Below, piece by piece: positions 18,965 to 28,721 of a stretch of 44,146 bases of DNA (positions are counted from its first letter, which is position 1; each line of letters begins with the position of its first letter). A program made the position numbers and the translations under genes. The notes below the pieces were generated by a model. The model was given only the letters and a program-made list of their open reading frames with translations, was not told the origin of the DNA and did no database searches. This stretch comes from an actinobacterium SCGC AAA028-A23 (GTDB taxonomy: Bacteria; Actinomycetota; Actinomycetes; Nanopelagicales; Nanopelagicaceae), in the NCBI GenBank assembly GCA_000378905.1, contig KB900602.1:1-44146 (forward strand), given 5' to 3'.

Positions 18965-21181
18965 TTGTGGGCGGCTTCGGCGTTAAGTAATTTCTGGCCA
19001 AGCGCAAAGCTGGCAGTAGCATCATTTTTGATTATCGGCATATTTGTATTTAGATCTCGTACCTTCTCAATATTACTTATCGCAGCTTTGGTTGGTATTA
19101 CGATTGTAAGTTTTCGCCAAAGTGCGTTACATAATCAACTAATTACAAGCAAGATGAATAGCACAGTACTTATCTCAGGTCTTGTTAGAAGTGATCCCCA
19201 GCTAAAACCAGGTCAAGTCGTGGGTTCCTACCGAAAACCAGATCAATTCTCCGCATTGCTAAAGGTGAAGGAAATTGATGGCATAAGAACAGATTTACCA
19301 ATTCGAATTAGATTTAGCACAAAAGAGAAGATTCAAATCGACCAGTCCATCTTGGTCAAAGTGCGCCTGGTTAAATCAAAAGAGCAAAAAGTTGCAGCAC
19401 TTGGTATTGCAACTGGTGATATTTCGATCATCACTCAACCGAGAAAACTTTTTAGATATACCGGTTTAATAAGGCAAGAGTTTAGAAATTTGGCAGCAGA
19501 TTCTGAGGCTGGGAGATTAATCCCGGGGTTGGTGTTAGGGGATACTTCATTACAGTCTCCAGCTTTTATTGAACAAATGCGCAAAGTTGGGTTATCTCAT
19601 CTGACAGCTGTTAGCGGGGCAAACTTTGCCTTAGTTGCAGCTTTTCTATTTTGGTTTCTTCAATTTGTGTTCAAATCGATCAAACAAAGGCTTTGGATAA
19701 TTGTCATAATTCTATTTCTGTTTATCTTCTTAGTTCGCCCAACTCCATCAGTACTTAGAGCGGCTGTGATGAGTGCGGTAATTTTGCTTTCAAAATACTT
19801 TGGCGAAAGATCCTTCGGAATTACCTCACTAGCTGCTGCCATAACCTTGCTGATACTTCTAGACCCAATTCAATCTAGCGATCCTGGCTTTGCCCTTTCA
19901 GTTTTGGCAACCGCCGGCATTCTCATACTCTCTCCATCTCTATCTAGTAAATTGGTGGGAGTAGTAAAAAATAAATTATTGGCTGAATCAATCGCTATCC
20001 CATTAAGTGCAACTATTTTCTGTTTGCCAGTTATAGTTTTAATCTCAAGCCAACTTGCAATTGTTTCGGTTCCAGCTAATATTTTAGTAGCACCAGTTAT
20101 AGCTCCTATAACAATTCTTGGTTTTATTGCGGCAGTATTTGCGCCATTTATATCTTCAATATCCTCGCCATTATTGTTCATAGCAACGATTTTCGCGCAG
20201 TGGATTGTCTGGATCAGCAAAGTTATGTCAGAGGTGCCACAAATTACTTTCAACAAGAGTTTTCTCTTCATTCTGCTTTTTATACTGCTAGCAACAAGTA
20301 TCAAATTGAGTGTGAAATGGCCTCGGTATCTTTTGATTACAGGGGTTGTGCTCCTAATAGTTAATTCAAGTTTGATCTGGCCAGGTCAGAACTGGCAGGT
20401 TGCTAATTGTGATGTTGGACAAGGTGATGGCTTGGTTGTAAATCTTGGTAGTGCAAATGCAATCGTAATTGATGTTGGTCCTGACCCAATCGCTATGGAT
20501 CAATGCTTAAGAAAACTAGGTATCAAATCGATTCCCTTATTGGTGCTAACACATTTTCATGCGGATCATGTTGGGGGCCTTTCTAAAGTTTTAAGCAAAA
20601 GACAGATTGGTGAGGTTTGGATTTCAAATCTATTAGAACCTGAGGCATCATATAAAGAGGTTGTAACTCAACTTGGTGGTGTGAAAGTTAAAAGCGTAGA
20701 ACAAGGTCAGAAGTATGCTCTTCCCAGGTATGGTGTTGAGATATTAGTTGTTTGGCCAAGAACAAGCATGAATCAAATGCCTACTCTTCCAGGGGATGGA
20801 TCTGTAGTTAACAACTCAAGTATCTCAGTGATAATTAAAAGTAAAGCTCTTACCCTTTTTGCTGGTGGAGACATTGAGCCAGCAGCGCAGGAAGAAATTA
20901 CTAAATCTGGATATTTAACAAAAGTGGATCTACTTAAGGTTTCGCACCATGGTTCTGCTTATCAATATTTGCCAATGCTGGATAAGTTGCAACCAACAGT
21001 TGCGATTATCAGCGTGGGTAAATTGAATTCATATGGGCACCCAGATCCTGAGTTCATTTCTGAGTTATTAGCCCGGGGGATCAAAGTTTGGCGCACAGAC
21101 CAATCAGGTGGGATTTCACTTGTCACACCCAATAAGATCAGGGCAACGGGCAAAGAATGGTGGCAAATAAGGTGGGGTTAG
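18965..21181 (+). CDS. comEC: DNA uptake channel protein ComEC/Rec2
   Basis: 738 residues, full length. The N-terminal region carries membrane segments and an OB-like domain, then the multi-spanning Competence domain (about 200-460) starting at GLVLGDTSLQSPAF and HLTAVSGANFAL. The C-terminal metallo-beta-lactamase domain has HFHADHVGG near residue 526 and KVSHHGSAY near 658. It forms the inner membrane channel for single-stranded DNA. The TTG at 18965 is the only normal start codon in a frame that is open back to 18905. It overlaps holA by 25 bases. Confidence 0.94.
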   Translation: MWAASALSNFWPSAKLAVASFLIIGIFVFRSRTFSILLIAALVGITIVSFRQSALHNQLITSKMNSTVLISGLVRSDPQLKPGQVVGSYRKPDQFSALLKVKEIDGIRTDLPIRIRFSTKEKIQIDQSILVKVRLVKSKEQKVAALGIATGDISIITQPRKLFRYTGLIRQEFRNLAADSEAGRLIPGLVLGDTSLQSPAFIEQMRKVGLSHLTAVSGANFALVAAFLFWFLQFVFKSIKQRLWIIVIILFLFIFLVRPTPSVLRAAVMSAVILLSKYFGERSFGITSLAAAITLLILLDPIQSSDPGFALSVLATAGILILSPSLSSKLVGVVKNKLLAESIAIPLSATIFCLPVIVLISSQLAIVSVPANILVAPVIAPITILGFIAAVFAPFISSISSPLLFIATIFAQWIVWISKVMSEVPQITFNKSFLFILLFILLATSIKLSVKWPRYLLITGVVLLIVNSSLIWPGQNWQVANCDVGQGDGLVVNLGSANAIVIDVGPDPIAMDQCLRKLGIKSIPLLVLTHFHADHVGGLSKVLSKRQIGEVWISNLLEPEASYKEVVTQLGGVKVKSVEQGQKYALPRYGVEILVVWPRTSMNQMPTLPGDGSVVNNSSISVIIKSKALTLFAGGDIEPAAQEEITKSGYLTKVDLLKVSHHGSAYQYLPMLDKLQPTVAIISVGKLNSYGHPDPEFISELLARGIKVWRTDQSGGISLVTPNKIRATGKEWWQIRWG

Positions 21182-22116
21182 TTCTGATTCAAGGGGCTGA
21201 AGGCTTGCTTGCCGACCGCGCAATCGCTCAAGTTATTTCCAGTAAATCAGGGGCTGAAGTTATCTCACTTTCGATTGAAAACATTGAAGTTGGAGTTATA
21301 ACAGATAATTTGGCACCATCATTATTTGGTGATGAAAGAATTGTAGTAATAAAGGAAATTCAAGATTTGGATTCAGATTGTTCAGAAGAGATAGTTAGTT
21401 ACCTAGAAAATCCTGACGATAATTTGACCCTAGTACTTTGGCACAAAGGTGGAGTTAAGGGAAAAGGTTTAGTTGATAAATTGAAGAAAAGTGGTGCACA
21501 AATAATTTTGGCTGAAGCGGTTAAAAAAGAGGGTGAGAAGTCAGAGTTTATTAGAGGTGAGTTTAAAAAGTTAGATCGTAAAATCACCACTGAAGCTGTC
21601 CAAGCCTTAATTGATTCGCTAGGTAATGATTTGAGAGAGTTAAGTGGGGCTTGCTCGCAACTTGCCTCCGATGTAGTAGTAGGAAAAACTATTGATGAAG
21701 AAGATGTGGTTTCTTATCAATTGGGTAGAGTCGAAAGCACTGGATTTGATGTTGCCGATGCTGCATTAGATGGAAATACCCCGATTGCCATAATCAAGCT
21801 TCGAAATGCTCTTGCAACTGGCACTGACCCGATATTGATTGTGAGCGCACTTGCCTCTTCAGTTAGAACTTTGGCAAAAGTTTCAGGCGCATCTCGTTCT
21901 GCAAAGTCCTTTGAGTTGGCTCAATCTTTAGCGATCGCTCCTTGGCAAATTGATAAAGCCCGTCGTCAATTGATTGGCTGGAGTGATAATTCAATTTCAA
22001 AAGCGGTAGTGGCAATCTCAGCTGCAGATGCTGATATTAAAGGAGCGGCGTCAGATCCTATTTACGCCTTGGAACGGGCAATTATGACGGTTTGTGCTGC
22101 CAGAGGGTCTCGCTAA
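21157..22116 (+). CDS. holA: DNA polymerase III subunit delta (HolA)
   Basis: 319 residues in the usual place between comEC and rpsT. The AAA+-like N-terminal domain (GLVLIQGAEGLLADRAIAQV, then LFGDERIVVIKEI) and the C-terminal helical domain (from about 200, TGFDVADAALDGNTPIAI) match the delta subunit of the clamp loader. As usual for delta, there is no working P-loop. The ATG lies inside the comEC 3' end. Confidence 0.9.
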   Translation: MVANKVGLVLIQGAEGLLADRAIAQVISSKSGAEVISLSIENIEVGVITDNLAPSLFGDERIVVIKEIQDLDSDCSEEIVSYLENPDDNLTLVLWHKGGVKGKGLVDKLKKSGAQIILAEAVKKEGEKSEFIRGEFKKLDRKITTEAVQALIDSLGNDLRELSGACSQLASDVVVGKTIDEEDVVSYQLGRVESTGFDVADAALDGNTPIAIIKLRNALATGTDPILIVSALASSVRTLAKVSGASRSAKSFELAQSLAIAPWQIDKARRQLIGWSDNSISKAVVAISAADADIKGAASDPIYALERAIMTVCAARGSR

Positions 22117-22119
22117 ATA

Positions 22120-22156
22120 GGCTCAGTTTGAGCCTAACGGGTATGCGCTGATACCC
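22120..22156 (+). promoter_or_regulatory. Two tandem hairpins in the holA-rpsT gap
   Basis: Hairpin 1 is GGCTCA-GTT-TGAGCC (22120-22134). Hairpin 2 is GGGTAT-GCGCTG-ATACCC (22139-22156). Both stems are perfect over 6 pairs and neither is followed by a run of T, so they are not standard intrinsic terminators. They sit 53 bases upstream of rpsT and could form a leader structure or end the comEC-holA transcript. Confidence 0.5.
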
Positions 22157-22208
22157 TTACGACCTTGCTCAATACGATTTAAACAAACAACGAGAAAAGG
22201 TAATTCAA

Positions 22209-22478
22209 GTGGCAAACATTAAGTCCCAGATCAAACGAATCCGCACTAACAACAAGGCGCAGGATCGTAATAAGGCTTATCGATCAGCTCTTCGCACTGC
22301 CATTCGTAAATTTCGCGATGCAGTAACTGCCGGAGATGCCACAAAAATTAAATCTGAGTTTCAAGATGCTTCTCGTACATTAGATATGGCTGTTTCAAAA
22401 GGCGTAATTCATGCCAACAACGCAGCTAACAAAAAGTCAGCTATGGCTAAATTAGCCAATAAAGCTGGCGTTCGTTAA
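22209..22478 (+). CDS. rpsT: 30S ribosomal protein bS20
   Basis: 89 residues from a GTG start with AAAAGG about 9 bases upstream. The sequence [20 protein letters not shown] and the tail [21 protein letters not shown] are characteristic of S20, a basic helical protein that binds 16S rRNA. It stands between holA and lepA, as in most actinobacteria. Two hairpins in the leader may serve expression control. Confidence 0.97.
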   Translation: MANIKSQIKRIRTNNKAQDRNKAYRSALRTAIRKFRDAVTAGDATKIKSEFQDASRTLDMAVSKGVIHANNAANKKSAMAKLANKAGVR

Positions 22479-22503
22479 TTTTCTAGAAACCCTTAAGGCA
22501 TAA

Positions 22504-24369
22504 ATGCCTTCCATCTCCAGTGCTAAAGCACCGCAGCCTGCTGCAACAAATCCTGCACAAATAAGAAATTTTTGCATAATTGCCCATATCGATCATGGCA
22601 AATCTACCTTGGCAGATCGAATGCTTGGAATTACAGGTGTAGTCGAAGATAGAAATATGCGTGCTCAATATTTAGATCGCATGGATATTGAAAGAGAACG
22701 TGGAATTACAATTAAAAGTCAGGCAGTTAGATTGCCTTGGCGTTCAGGTATTGATGGGCAAGATTACATTTTGAATATGATCGATACACCAGGCCATGTG
22801 GATTTCACTTATGAGGTTTCGCGATCACTTGCAGCGTGTGAAGGTGCAATCTTGCTTGTTGATTGTGCACAAGGTATCGAAGCGCAAACTCTGGCAAATC
22901 TTTATCTGGCTATGGAGAATAATTTAACGATAATTCCGGTACTAAATAAAATTGATCTTCCAGCAGCGCAACCTGAAAAATTCGCAGAGGAGCTTGCCAA
23001 TCTGATCGGATGTAAGCCGGAGGATTGTTTAAGAGTTTCAGGCAAAACTGGCGAGGGCGTTGAGGTTCTTTTAGACCAGATAGTTAAACAAATGCCACCA
23101 CCTGTCGGAGATCCAAAAGCACCCACTAGAGCTTTAATTTTTGATTCTGTTTATGACTCCTACCGTGGCGTTGTTACCTATGTAAGAGTTGTTGATGGAC
23201 ATTTATCGCCACGAGATCAAATTCAAATGTTCTCTACTGGAGTTCGCCATGAAATGTTGGAAGTTGGCGTGATTTCTCCTGAACCAATTGCTGGAAATGG
23301 TTTAGGTGTTGGCGAAGTTGGTTATTTAATTACCGGTGTTAAAGATGTAAGACAGTCACGAGTTGGAGATACCGTAACTACTTACAACAACCCTACGACA
23401 GTGGCATTAGCTGGATATAAAGATCCAAAACCTATGGTTTTCTCCGGTTTATTTCCTTTAGATGGTGCTGAATATCCGATGTTGCGTGAAGCATTAGATA
23501 AGTTGCAACTTAATGATGCTGCATTAGTTTTTGAGCCAGAATCTTCAGCCGCGTTAGGTTTTGGTTTTAGATGTGGCTTCTTAGGACTATTGCATATGGA
23601 AATTGTTCGTGAGCGATTAGAACGCGAAGCTGGATTAACGCTAATCTCAACTGCTCCTAGCGTGGTTTATAACGTAACGCTAGATGATGGCAAGAAGTTA
23701 GTAGTTACTAATCCTTCTGAATATCCGGATGGGAAAGTTGCAGAGGTTCAGGAACCAATCGTCAAAGCAACAATATTGGCACCTAGTGAGTTCATCGGAA
23801 CGATTATGGAGCTTTGCCAGCAGCGCAGAGGCATTCAAAAAGGCATGGACTATTTATCAGAAGACAGAATTGAAATTCGCTACACATTACCGCTTGCCGA
23901 AATTGTTTTTGATTTCTTTGATCAATTAAAGTCCAGAACTAGAGGTTATGCCTCACTTGATTATGAACCAATTGGTGAAGAAGCAGGTGACCTAGTTAAA
24001 GTAGATATCTTGCTCCAAGGTGAAAAAGTAGATGCTTTCAGCCAAATCATTCATCGAGATAAAGCTTATTCATACGGCGTTAAGATGACGGAAAAACTTC
24101 GTGAATTGATTCCACGTCAACAATTTGAGGTGCCAATCCAAGCTGCAATCGGTGCAAAGATTATCGCTCGTGAAAACATTAGAGCCATCAGAAAAGATGT
24201 ACTAGCCAAATGTTATGGCGGCGATATCACACGTAAACGAAAACTTTTGGAGAAGCAAAAAGAGGGTAAGAAGAGAATGAAGATGGTTGGCCGTGTTGAG
24301 GTTCCGCAGGAAGCCTTTATTGCCGCTTTAACAACTGATTCAGATAAAGTGAGTGAAAAGAAAAAGTAA
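22504..24369 (+). CDS. lepA: Elongation factor 4 (LepA)
   Basis: 621 residues. The translational GTPase domain begins [21 protein letters not shown], with G1 at about 27-35, DTPGHVDF as G3 and NKIDLPAA as G4. The LepA-specific C-terminal domain is complete ([20 protein letters not shown]). EF4 acts on stalled or back-translocated ribosomes. An N-terminal extension of about 20 Ala/Pro-rich residues is normal for actinobacteria. hemW starts directly after its stop. Confidence 0.97.
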   Translation: MPSISSAKAPQPAATNPAQIRNFCIIAHIDHGKSTLADRMLGITGVVEDRNMRAQYLDRMDIERERGITIKSQAVRLPWRSGIDGQDYILNMIDTPGHVDFTYEVSRSLAACEGAILLVDCAQGIEAQTLANLYLAMENNLTIIPVLNKIDLPAAQPEKFAEELANLIGCKPEDCLRVSGKTGEGVEVLLDQIVKQMPPPVGDPKAPTRALIFDSVYDSYRGVVTYVRVVDGHLSPRDQIQMFSTGVRHEMLEVGVISPEPIAGNGLGVGEVGYLITGVKDVRQSRVGDTVTTYNNPTTVALAGYKDPKPMVFSGLFPLDGAEYPMLREALDKLQLNDAALVFEPESSAALGFGFRCGFLGLLHMEIVRERLEREAGLTLISTAPSVVYNVTLDDGKKLVVTNPSEYPDGKVAEVQEPIVKATILAPSEFIGTIMELCQQRRGIQKGMDYLSEDRIEIRYTLPLAEIVFDFFDQLKSRTRGYASLDYEPIGEEAGDLVKVDILLQGEKVDAFSQIIHRDKAYSYGVKMTEKLRELIPRQQFEVPIQAAIGAKIIARENIRAIRKDVLAKCYGGDITRKRKLLEKQKEGKKRMKMVGRVEVPQEAFIAALTTDSDKVSEKKK

Positions 24370-25515
24370 GTGAATCTTGCCTTTTACATTCACATTCCAT
24401 ATTGCGTAAAGCGATGCGGCTACTGCGACTTTAATACCTATACCCCTGCGGAATTAAAGATTTCAGCGGGGCTTGAACAGATATCAAACTCTTACATAGA
24501 TCTACTGCTTCAAGAAATAGATTCAGTACGCGAGCAAATTGTTGGAGAAATTACGGTTCCTTCCATATTTTTTGGGGGCGGAACTCCTTCACTTATGCAG
24601 CCAGATGATATTGGAAGAGTTGTATCAAAGATTAAGAATGAGTTTGATTTACCACTTAACTCAGAAATTACCTTAGAGTGCAACCCGGACACGGTAACTA
24701 AAGTTAGTTTAGAGAATTTCAAAAAAATTGGGATTAATAGAGTTTCATTTGGCATGCAATCTGCCGTTCCACATGTACTTGCCACTTTAGATAGAACTCA
24801 CAAACCAGAGAACTTAGCGCAAGCGACAACTTGGGCCAACGAAGTGGGAATATCTGAAATTTCAGTTGATTTGATTTATGGCACACCCGGTGAATCAATC
24901 ACAGATTGGCAAACCTCCATAGATTCTGCACTAGCGTTACCAATTACGCATATCTCAGCTTATGCACTAATTATTGAAGAAGGAACGAAGCTGGCAGCAC
25001 AAATCAAACGTGGTGAGGTTCCAGAAGTCGATGATGATTTAGTTGCAGATAAATACTTGATCGCTGACAAAGCATTTAAAGAAGCAGGATTTGAGTGGTA
25101 TGAGTTAAGTAATTGGTCTAAACCTGGCTCTGAGAGTAAACATAATATGGCTTATTGGAATGGAGATAACTGGTGGGGTGCTGGGCCTGGTGCACACTCA
25201 CATTTAAATGGTAAAAGATTCTGGAATGTTAAGCACCCAAATCTATATAAAGAGAGAATTCAAAATAAACAATCAGCAGTTGCTGATTCTGAAGTACTTA
25301 AAAAAGATCAGATTGAAAGTGAGCGGTTAATGCTTCTCCTTAGATTACCTTCCGGAATTGAGAAGCAAACTTTGAATCAAATTCAGTTATCAGAACTATC
25401 TGAGTTTGTAGAAAGTGGCCATTTAGATCGCGCTAATTGGAATCTAGGTCGCGCCTCATTGACCCTAAATGGGCGATTAATTGCTGATCGAATTCTTAGA
25501 AAAATCCTCTTGTAG
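24370..25515 (+). CDS. hemW: HemW-type radical SAM protein (coproporphyrinogen III oxidase-like)
   Basis: 381 residues from a GTG directly after the lepA stop. The radical-SAM motif CVKRCGYC has C12, C16 and C19, followed by DFNTYT. The phenylalanine after the third cysteine's aspartate marks HemW instead of true HemN, which has a further cysteine there. HemW is a heme chaperone, so annotation as an oxidase would be misleading. FFGGGTPSLM and the HemN C-terminal region are present. Confidence 0.92.
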   Translation: MNLAFYIHIPYCVKRCGYCDFNTYTPAELKISAGLEQISNSYIDLLLQEIDSVREQIVGEITVPSIFFGGGTPSLMQPDDIGRVVSKIKNEFDLPLNSEITLECNPDTVTKVSLENFKKIGINRVSFGMQSAVPHVLATLDRTHKPENLAQATTWANEVGISEISVDLIYGTPGESITDWQTSIDSALALPITHISAYALIIEEGTKLAAQIKRGEVPEVDDDLVADKYLIADKAFKEAGFEWYELSNWSKPGSESKHNMAYWNGDNWWGAGPGAHSHLNGKRFWNVKHPNLYKERIQNKQSAVADSEVLKKDQIESERLMLLLRLPSGIEKQTLNQIQLSELSEFVESGHLDRANWNLGRASLTLNGRLIADRILRKILL

Positions 25516-25527
25516 TACCTTTTGCTT

Positions 25528-26541
25528 ATGAGTAATGCGATGCCAGGACGGCAACTTGAAATCCTAAAAGCGATTGTGGATGAGTATGTTGCTACAGAGG
25601 AACCAGTTGGTTCTAAGACTTTGGCTACTCGCGCGGGATTAGGTGTATCGCCAGCCACAATTAGAAATGAAATGGCGTTGCTAGAGGATGCTGGTTTAAT
25701 TACTCAGCCGCACACGAGCGCTGGAAGAATTCCGACCAATAAAGGTTACCGAGTATTTGTTGATCAACTAGCTGAAGTTAAACCTCTTTCAAATGCTGAA
25801 CGTAAAGCCATAGAGAACTTCTTAGATGGAGCAACTGATTTAGATGATGTAATTTCTCGCACCGTCAGGTTATTGGCTCAAGTCACCAAGCAAGTTGCTG
25901 TAGTGCAGTATCCATCTTTGATTAAAGCAAAGGTTCGGCATATCGAATTAGTGTTATTAAACCCAAATAGAATCATGATTGTTTTAATCACTGACACTGG
26001 ACGCGTGGAGCAACGAATGGTTGAACTTGCTTATGAAATCACAGAAGGCTCACTTTCAGACTTACACAAAAAGGTCAATTCATTAATCTCCACCCAGTCA
26101 CTTTCAAATGTCGCAAGCAAGTTAGAGAGTCTAAGTTCGAGCTATAGAGGCAGTGATAAGTCAAACATTGTTGTAATTATTACAACTTTAATTGAAATGG
26201 CTATAGAACAACCAGAGGAAAAAGTTGTGCTTGCTGGTGCATCAAATTTGGCGAGAGCAAACCAAGATCTTTCTACCAGTATTCATCCAATTCTTGAAGC
26301 ACTAGAGGAGCAAGTGGTTTTGTTGAGATTGCTTTCAGGCACAGATTCTTCAGTTAAAGTTCAAATTGGTGATGAGCAAAGCGAGAAAAGTTTAAGAAAA
26401 ACAAGCTTGGTCAAGGTTGGATATGCAAATGTTGGTGCACTTGGAATCTTAGGCCCAACTCGTATGGATTATGCCTCATCAATTTCAGCTGTGAATGCGG
26501 TTGCTAATTATGTTGGACGATTCCTTACTGAGAATAAATAG
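25528..26541 (+). CDS. hrcA: Heat-inducible transcription repressor HrcA
   Basis: 337 residues from the ATG at 25528; an in-frame TTG at 25522 or the ATG at 25540 are alternatives. The N-terminal winged helix (RQLEILKAIVDEYVATEEPV, then SKTLATRAGLGVSPATIRNE) and the GAF-like HrcA domain are present. HrcA represses chaperone genes by binding CIRCE elements. No CIRCE repeat is visible directly upstream of this gene. It is followed 3 bases later by dnaJ. Confidence 0.93.
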   Translation: MSNAMPGRQLEILKAIVDEYVATEEPVGSKTLATRAGLGVSPATIRNEMALLEDAGLITQPHTSAGRIPTNKGYRVFVDQLAEVKPLSNAERKAIENFLDGATDLDDVISRTVRLLAQVTKQVAVVQYPSLIKAKVRHIELVLLNPNRIMIVLITDTGRVEQRMVELAYEITEGSLSDLHKKVNSLISTQSLSNVASKLESLSSSYRGSDKSNIVVIITTLIEMAIEQPEEKVVLAGASNLARANQDLSTSIHPILEALEEQVVLLRLLSGTDSSVKVQIGDEQSEKSLRKTSLVKVGYANVGALGILGPTRMDYASSISAVNAVANYVGRFLTENK

Positions 26542-26544
26542 TTT

Positions 26545-27651
26545 ATGGGCGATCTATACGAAACACTGGGCGTAGATAGAGATGCCAGTTTTGATGAGAT
26601 CAAGAAGGCGTATAGAAAACTTGCTAGGAGCTTTCATCCAGATGTAAATCCGGATCCGAAGATGGCGGATAAGTTCAAGGAAATAACCGCTGCATATGAG
26701 ATCCTCAGCGATCCAGATAAACGCCAGAATTACGATATTGGTGGAAGTGGTTTTGGTTCGGGTTTTGGTAATTCTAATTTCGGTTTTGGCGACATTATGG
26801 ATGCCTTCTTTGGAGGAGGACAACAGCGCGGACCGCGTCCAAGAACTAGGCCAGGACAAGATGCACTTATTAGAGTTGAAGTTGATCTAAAGGAAGCTGT
26901 TTTTGGTTGCGAGCGAGATTTAAATGTTGACACTGCAATAGTTTGCACAAAATGTGGTGGAAGTGGATGTGCGAATAATTCAAGACCTAGAACTTGTGAT
27001 ATTTGCAAAGGTAGAGGAGAAACTCAACAAGTGGCCCGTTCAATTCTTGGACAGGTAATGACAAGTCGGCCCTGTGCAAGTTGCCAAGGTTTTGGTTCGG
27101 TTATTTCTGATCCCTGCACAGAATGCGCAGGCGATGGAAGAGTTAGGGCACGCAAAAGTATTCCAATCAAAATACCTGCTGGTGTTGAAACTGGAAACCG
27201 AATTCAATTAAGTGGGCAAGGTGAAGTTGGCCCTGGTGGTGGAACCTCAGGAGATTTGTATGTTGAAATAGTTGAAATTCCTCATGAGTATTTACTGCGA
27301 GATGAAAATAATTTGCACATATCAATTGCTATTCCGATGAGCTCTGCAGCGATAGGTACGACCGTAAGTATTGATACCTTTGATGGACCTCAAAAAGTCG
27401 ATATTAAAGAAGGAACCCAAAGTGACTCAACATTCACTTTGAAAGGCCTAGGTGTAACCAGACTTCGAGGTGGTGGGCGCGGAGATTTGATAGTGCATGT
27501 TGAAGTCGTAATTCCAGGGAAGTTAACTCGAGAGCAAACTGAACTAATGAAGAAATTTGCTCAGCTAAGAAATGAAGATGGAAGTAAGGTCTTAGTTCAC
27601 ACCAATAGCGATCAAGGTTTTTTTGGTAAGTTAAGAAACGCATTCCGCTGA
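26545..27651 (+). CDS. dnaJ: Chaperone DnaJ (HrcA-linked DnaJ2 type)
   Basis: 368 residues. The J domain has HPD at 31-33. A Gly/Phe-rich stretch (about 68-95) is followed by four zinc repeats [24 protein letters not shown] and CTECAGDG, and then the C-terminal substrate-binding domains. DnaJ stimulates DnaK ATPase and delivers substrates. The pairing with hrcA identifies the second DnaJ of actinobacteria, distinct from the copy in the dnaK operon. It overlaps rsmE by 1 base (TGATG). Confidence 0.95.
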   Translation: MGDLYETLGVDRDASFDEIKKAYRKLARSFHPDVNPDPKMADKFKEITAAYEILSDPDKRQNYDIGGSGFGSGFGNSNFGFGDIMDAFFGGGQQRGPRPRTRPGQDALIRVEVDLKEAVFGCERDLNVDTAIVCTKCGGSGCANNSRPRTCDICKGRGETQQVARSILGQVMTSRPCASCQGFGSVISDPCTECAGDGRVRARKSIPIKIPAGVETGNRIQLSGQGEVGPGGGTSGDLYVEIVEIPHEYLLRDENNLHISIAIPMSSAAIGTTVSIDTFDGPQKVDIKEGTQSDSTFTLKGLGVTRLRGGGRGDLIVHVEVVIPGKLTREQTELMKKFAQLRNEDGSKVLVHTNSDQGFFGKLRNAFR

Positions 27652-28367
27652 TGCTTTCCTTGTTCTTTGCAGATCAAATCAGCACAGGTTCAACTCAAGA
27701 TCTTCTTGGTGATGAAGCGCACCATGCCAGCAAAGTATTACGTCTTAATCTCGGCGAGCAGATTAAAATTTCAGATGGCAAAGGTTCTTGGGTTTCAGGA
27801 CCAATAACTGAAATTGAGAAGAAAAAACTCACAATAGCTATTTCTGATCGGGGAGCAAGTACGGTAGTTACTCCAGAAATAGTATTGGTTCAAGCTGTAA
27901 CGAAATCTGATCGAAATAAGGAAATGCTTGAGTTGGCCGTAGGTGCAGGGGTAGATCGAATAATTCCCTGGCAATCAGAAAGATCGATTAGTAAATGGCA
28001 ATCAGACTCTTATTCCAAATGGGAAATTGGAATTAAAGAGGCATGTAAGCAGGCCCGCCAAGTTCGCTTGCCTGAGCTAAATAAAGTGATGAACACCAAT
28101 GAAATTTCGAAGTTATTCACTCAAAATAGCAGGGGATTTATTTTCCATGAGTCTGCAAACATCCAATTTTCTCACCAAGAGGTGGATGAAAAACTAGATT
28201 GTGTTTATCTAGTGATTGGCCCTGAAGGTGGCATAACAGAATCAGAATTAGGGATTTTTACGCAAGCAGGGGGCCAAGTTGTTAGGTTGGGTAGTACAGT
28301 TTTGCGATCGGCCCATGCTGGATTTGCTGCAATTGCAGCTCTTCAAACAAGGTTAGGTAGGTGGTAG
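27651..28367 (+). CDS. rsmE: 16S rRNA (uracil-1498-N3)-methyltransferase RsmE
   Basis: 238 residues. The N-terminal PUA-like region includes GDEAHHASKVLRLNLGEQI. The SPOUT methyltransferase domain includes LVIGPEGGITESELGIF and the knot region LGSTVLRSAHAGFAAIAAL. RsmE methylates U1498 of 16S rRNA. It follows dnaJ with a 1-base overlap, as usual in actinobacteria. Confidence 0.95.
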   Translation: MLSLFFADQISTGSTQDLLGDEAHHASKVLRLNLGEQIKISDGKGSWVSGPITEIEKKKLTIAISDRGASTVVTPEIVLVQAVTKSDRNKEMLELAVGAGVDRIIPWQSERSISKWQSDSYSKWEIGIKEACKQARQVRLPELNKVMNTNEISKLFTQNSRGFIFHESANIQFSHQEVDEKLDCVYLVIGPEGGITESELGIFTQAGGQVVRLGSTVLRSAHAGFAAIAALQTRLGRW

Positions 28368-28369
28368 TA

Positions 28370-28705
28370 ATGGATTGCTTATTTTGTAAAATTGTTGCCG
28401 GTCAAATTCCTGCCTCTATCGTTAAATCCACTAATTTAATTACGGCATTCAATGACATCACGCCCCAAGCACCAACTCATATACTCATAATTCCTAATCA
28501 GCATTTTGCAAATATGGCAGAGGTGGCACAGTCAAACCTTGAGTTAGCTGGTGAAATATTTAAAACTGCTGGTGAAATTGCATCAGAACTTGGTTTGGAT
28601 AGTTACCGAACCAATGTAAACACTGGAGCCGGGGCAGGCCAGTCGGTCTTTCACGCTCATTTGCACCTACTAGGCGGCCGTTCATTCGCTTGGCCACCTG
28701 GTTAA
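28370..28705 (+). CDS. HIT-family nucleotide-binding protein (HinT-like)
   Basis: 111 residues from the ATG at 28370; an in-frame GTG at 28361 inside rsmE is less likely. The N-terminal DCLFCKIVAGQIPA and the active-site histidine triad HAHLHLLGG are clear. HIT proteins hydrolyse nucleoside phosphoramidates or related nucleotide adducts. Located between rsmE and phoH, the standard actinobacterial arrangement. Substrate not predictable from sequence. Confidence 0.93.
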   Translation: MDCLFCKIVAGQIPASIVKSTNLITAFNDITPQAPTHILIIPNQHFANMAEVAQSNLELAGEIFKTAGEIASELGLDSYRTNVNTGAGAGQSVFHAHLHLLGGRSFAWPPG

Positions 28706-28708
28706 ATA

Positions 28709-28714
28709 TAGAAT
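28709..28714 (+). promoter_or_regulatory. Candidate leaderless promoter -10 box for phoH
   Basis: TAGAAT lies exactly 7 bases before the phoH ATG at 28722 and directly after the stop of the HIT gene. No Shine-Dalgarno is present between it and the ATG. The arrangement is the same as before miaB. Confidence 0.5.
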
Positions 28715-28721
28715 TGCAGCA

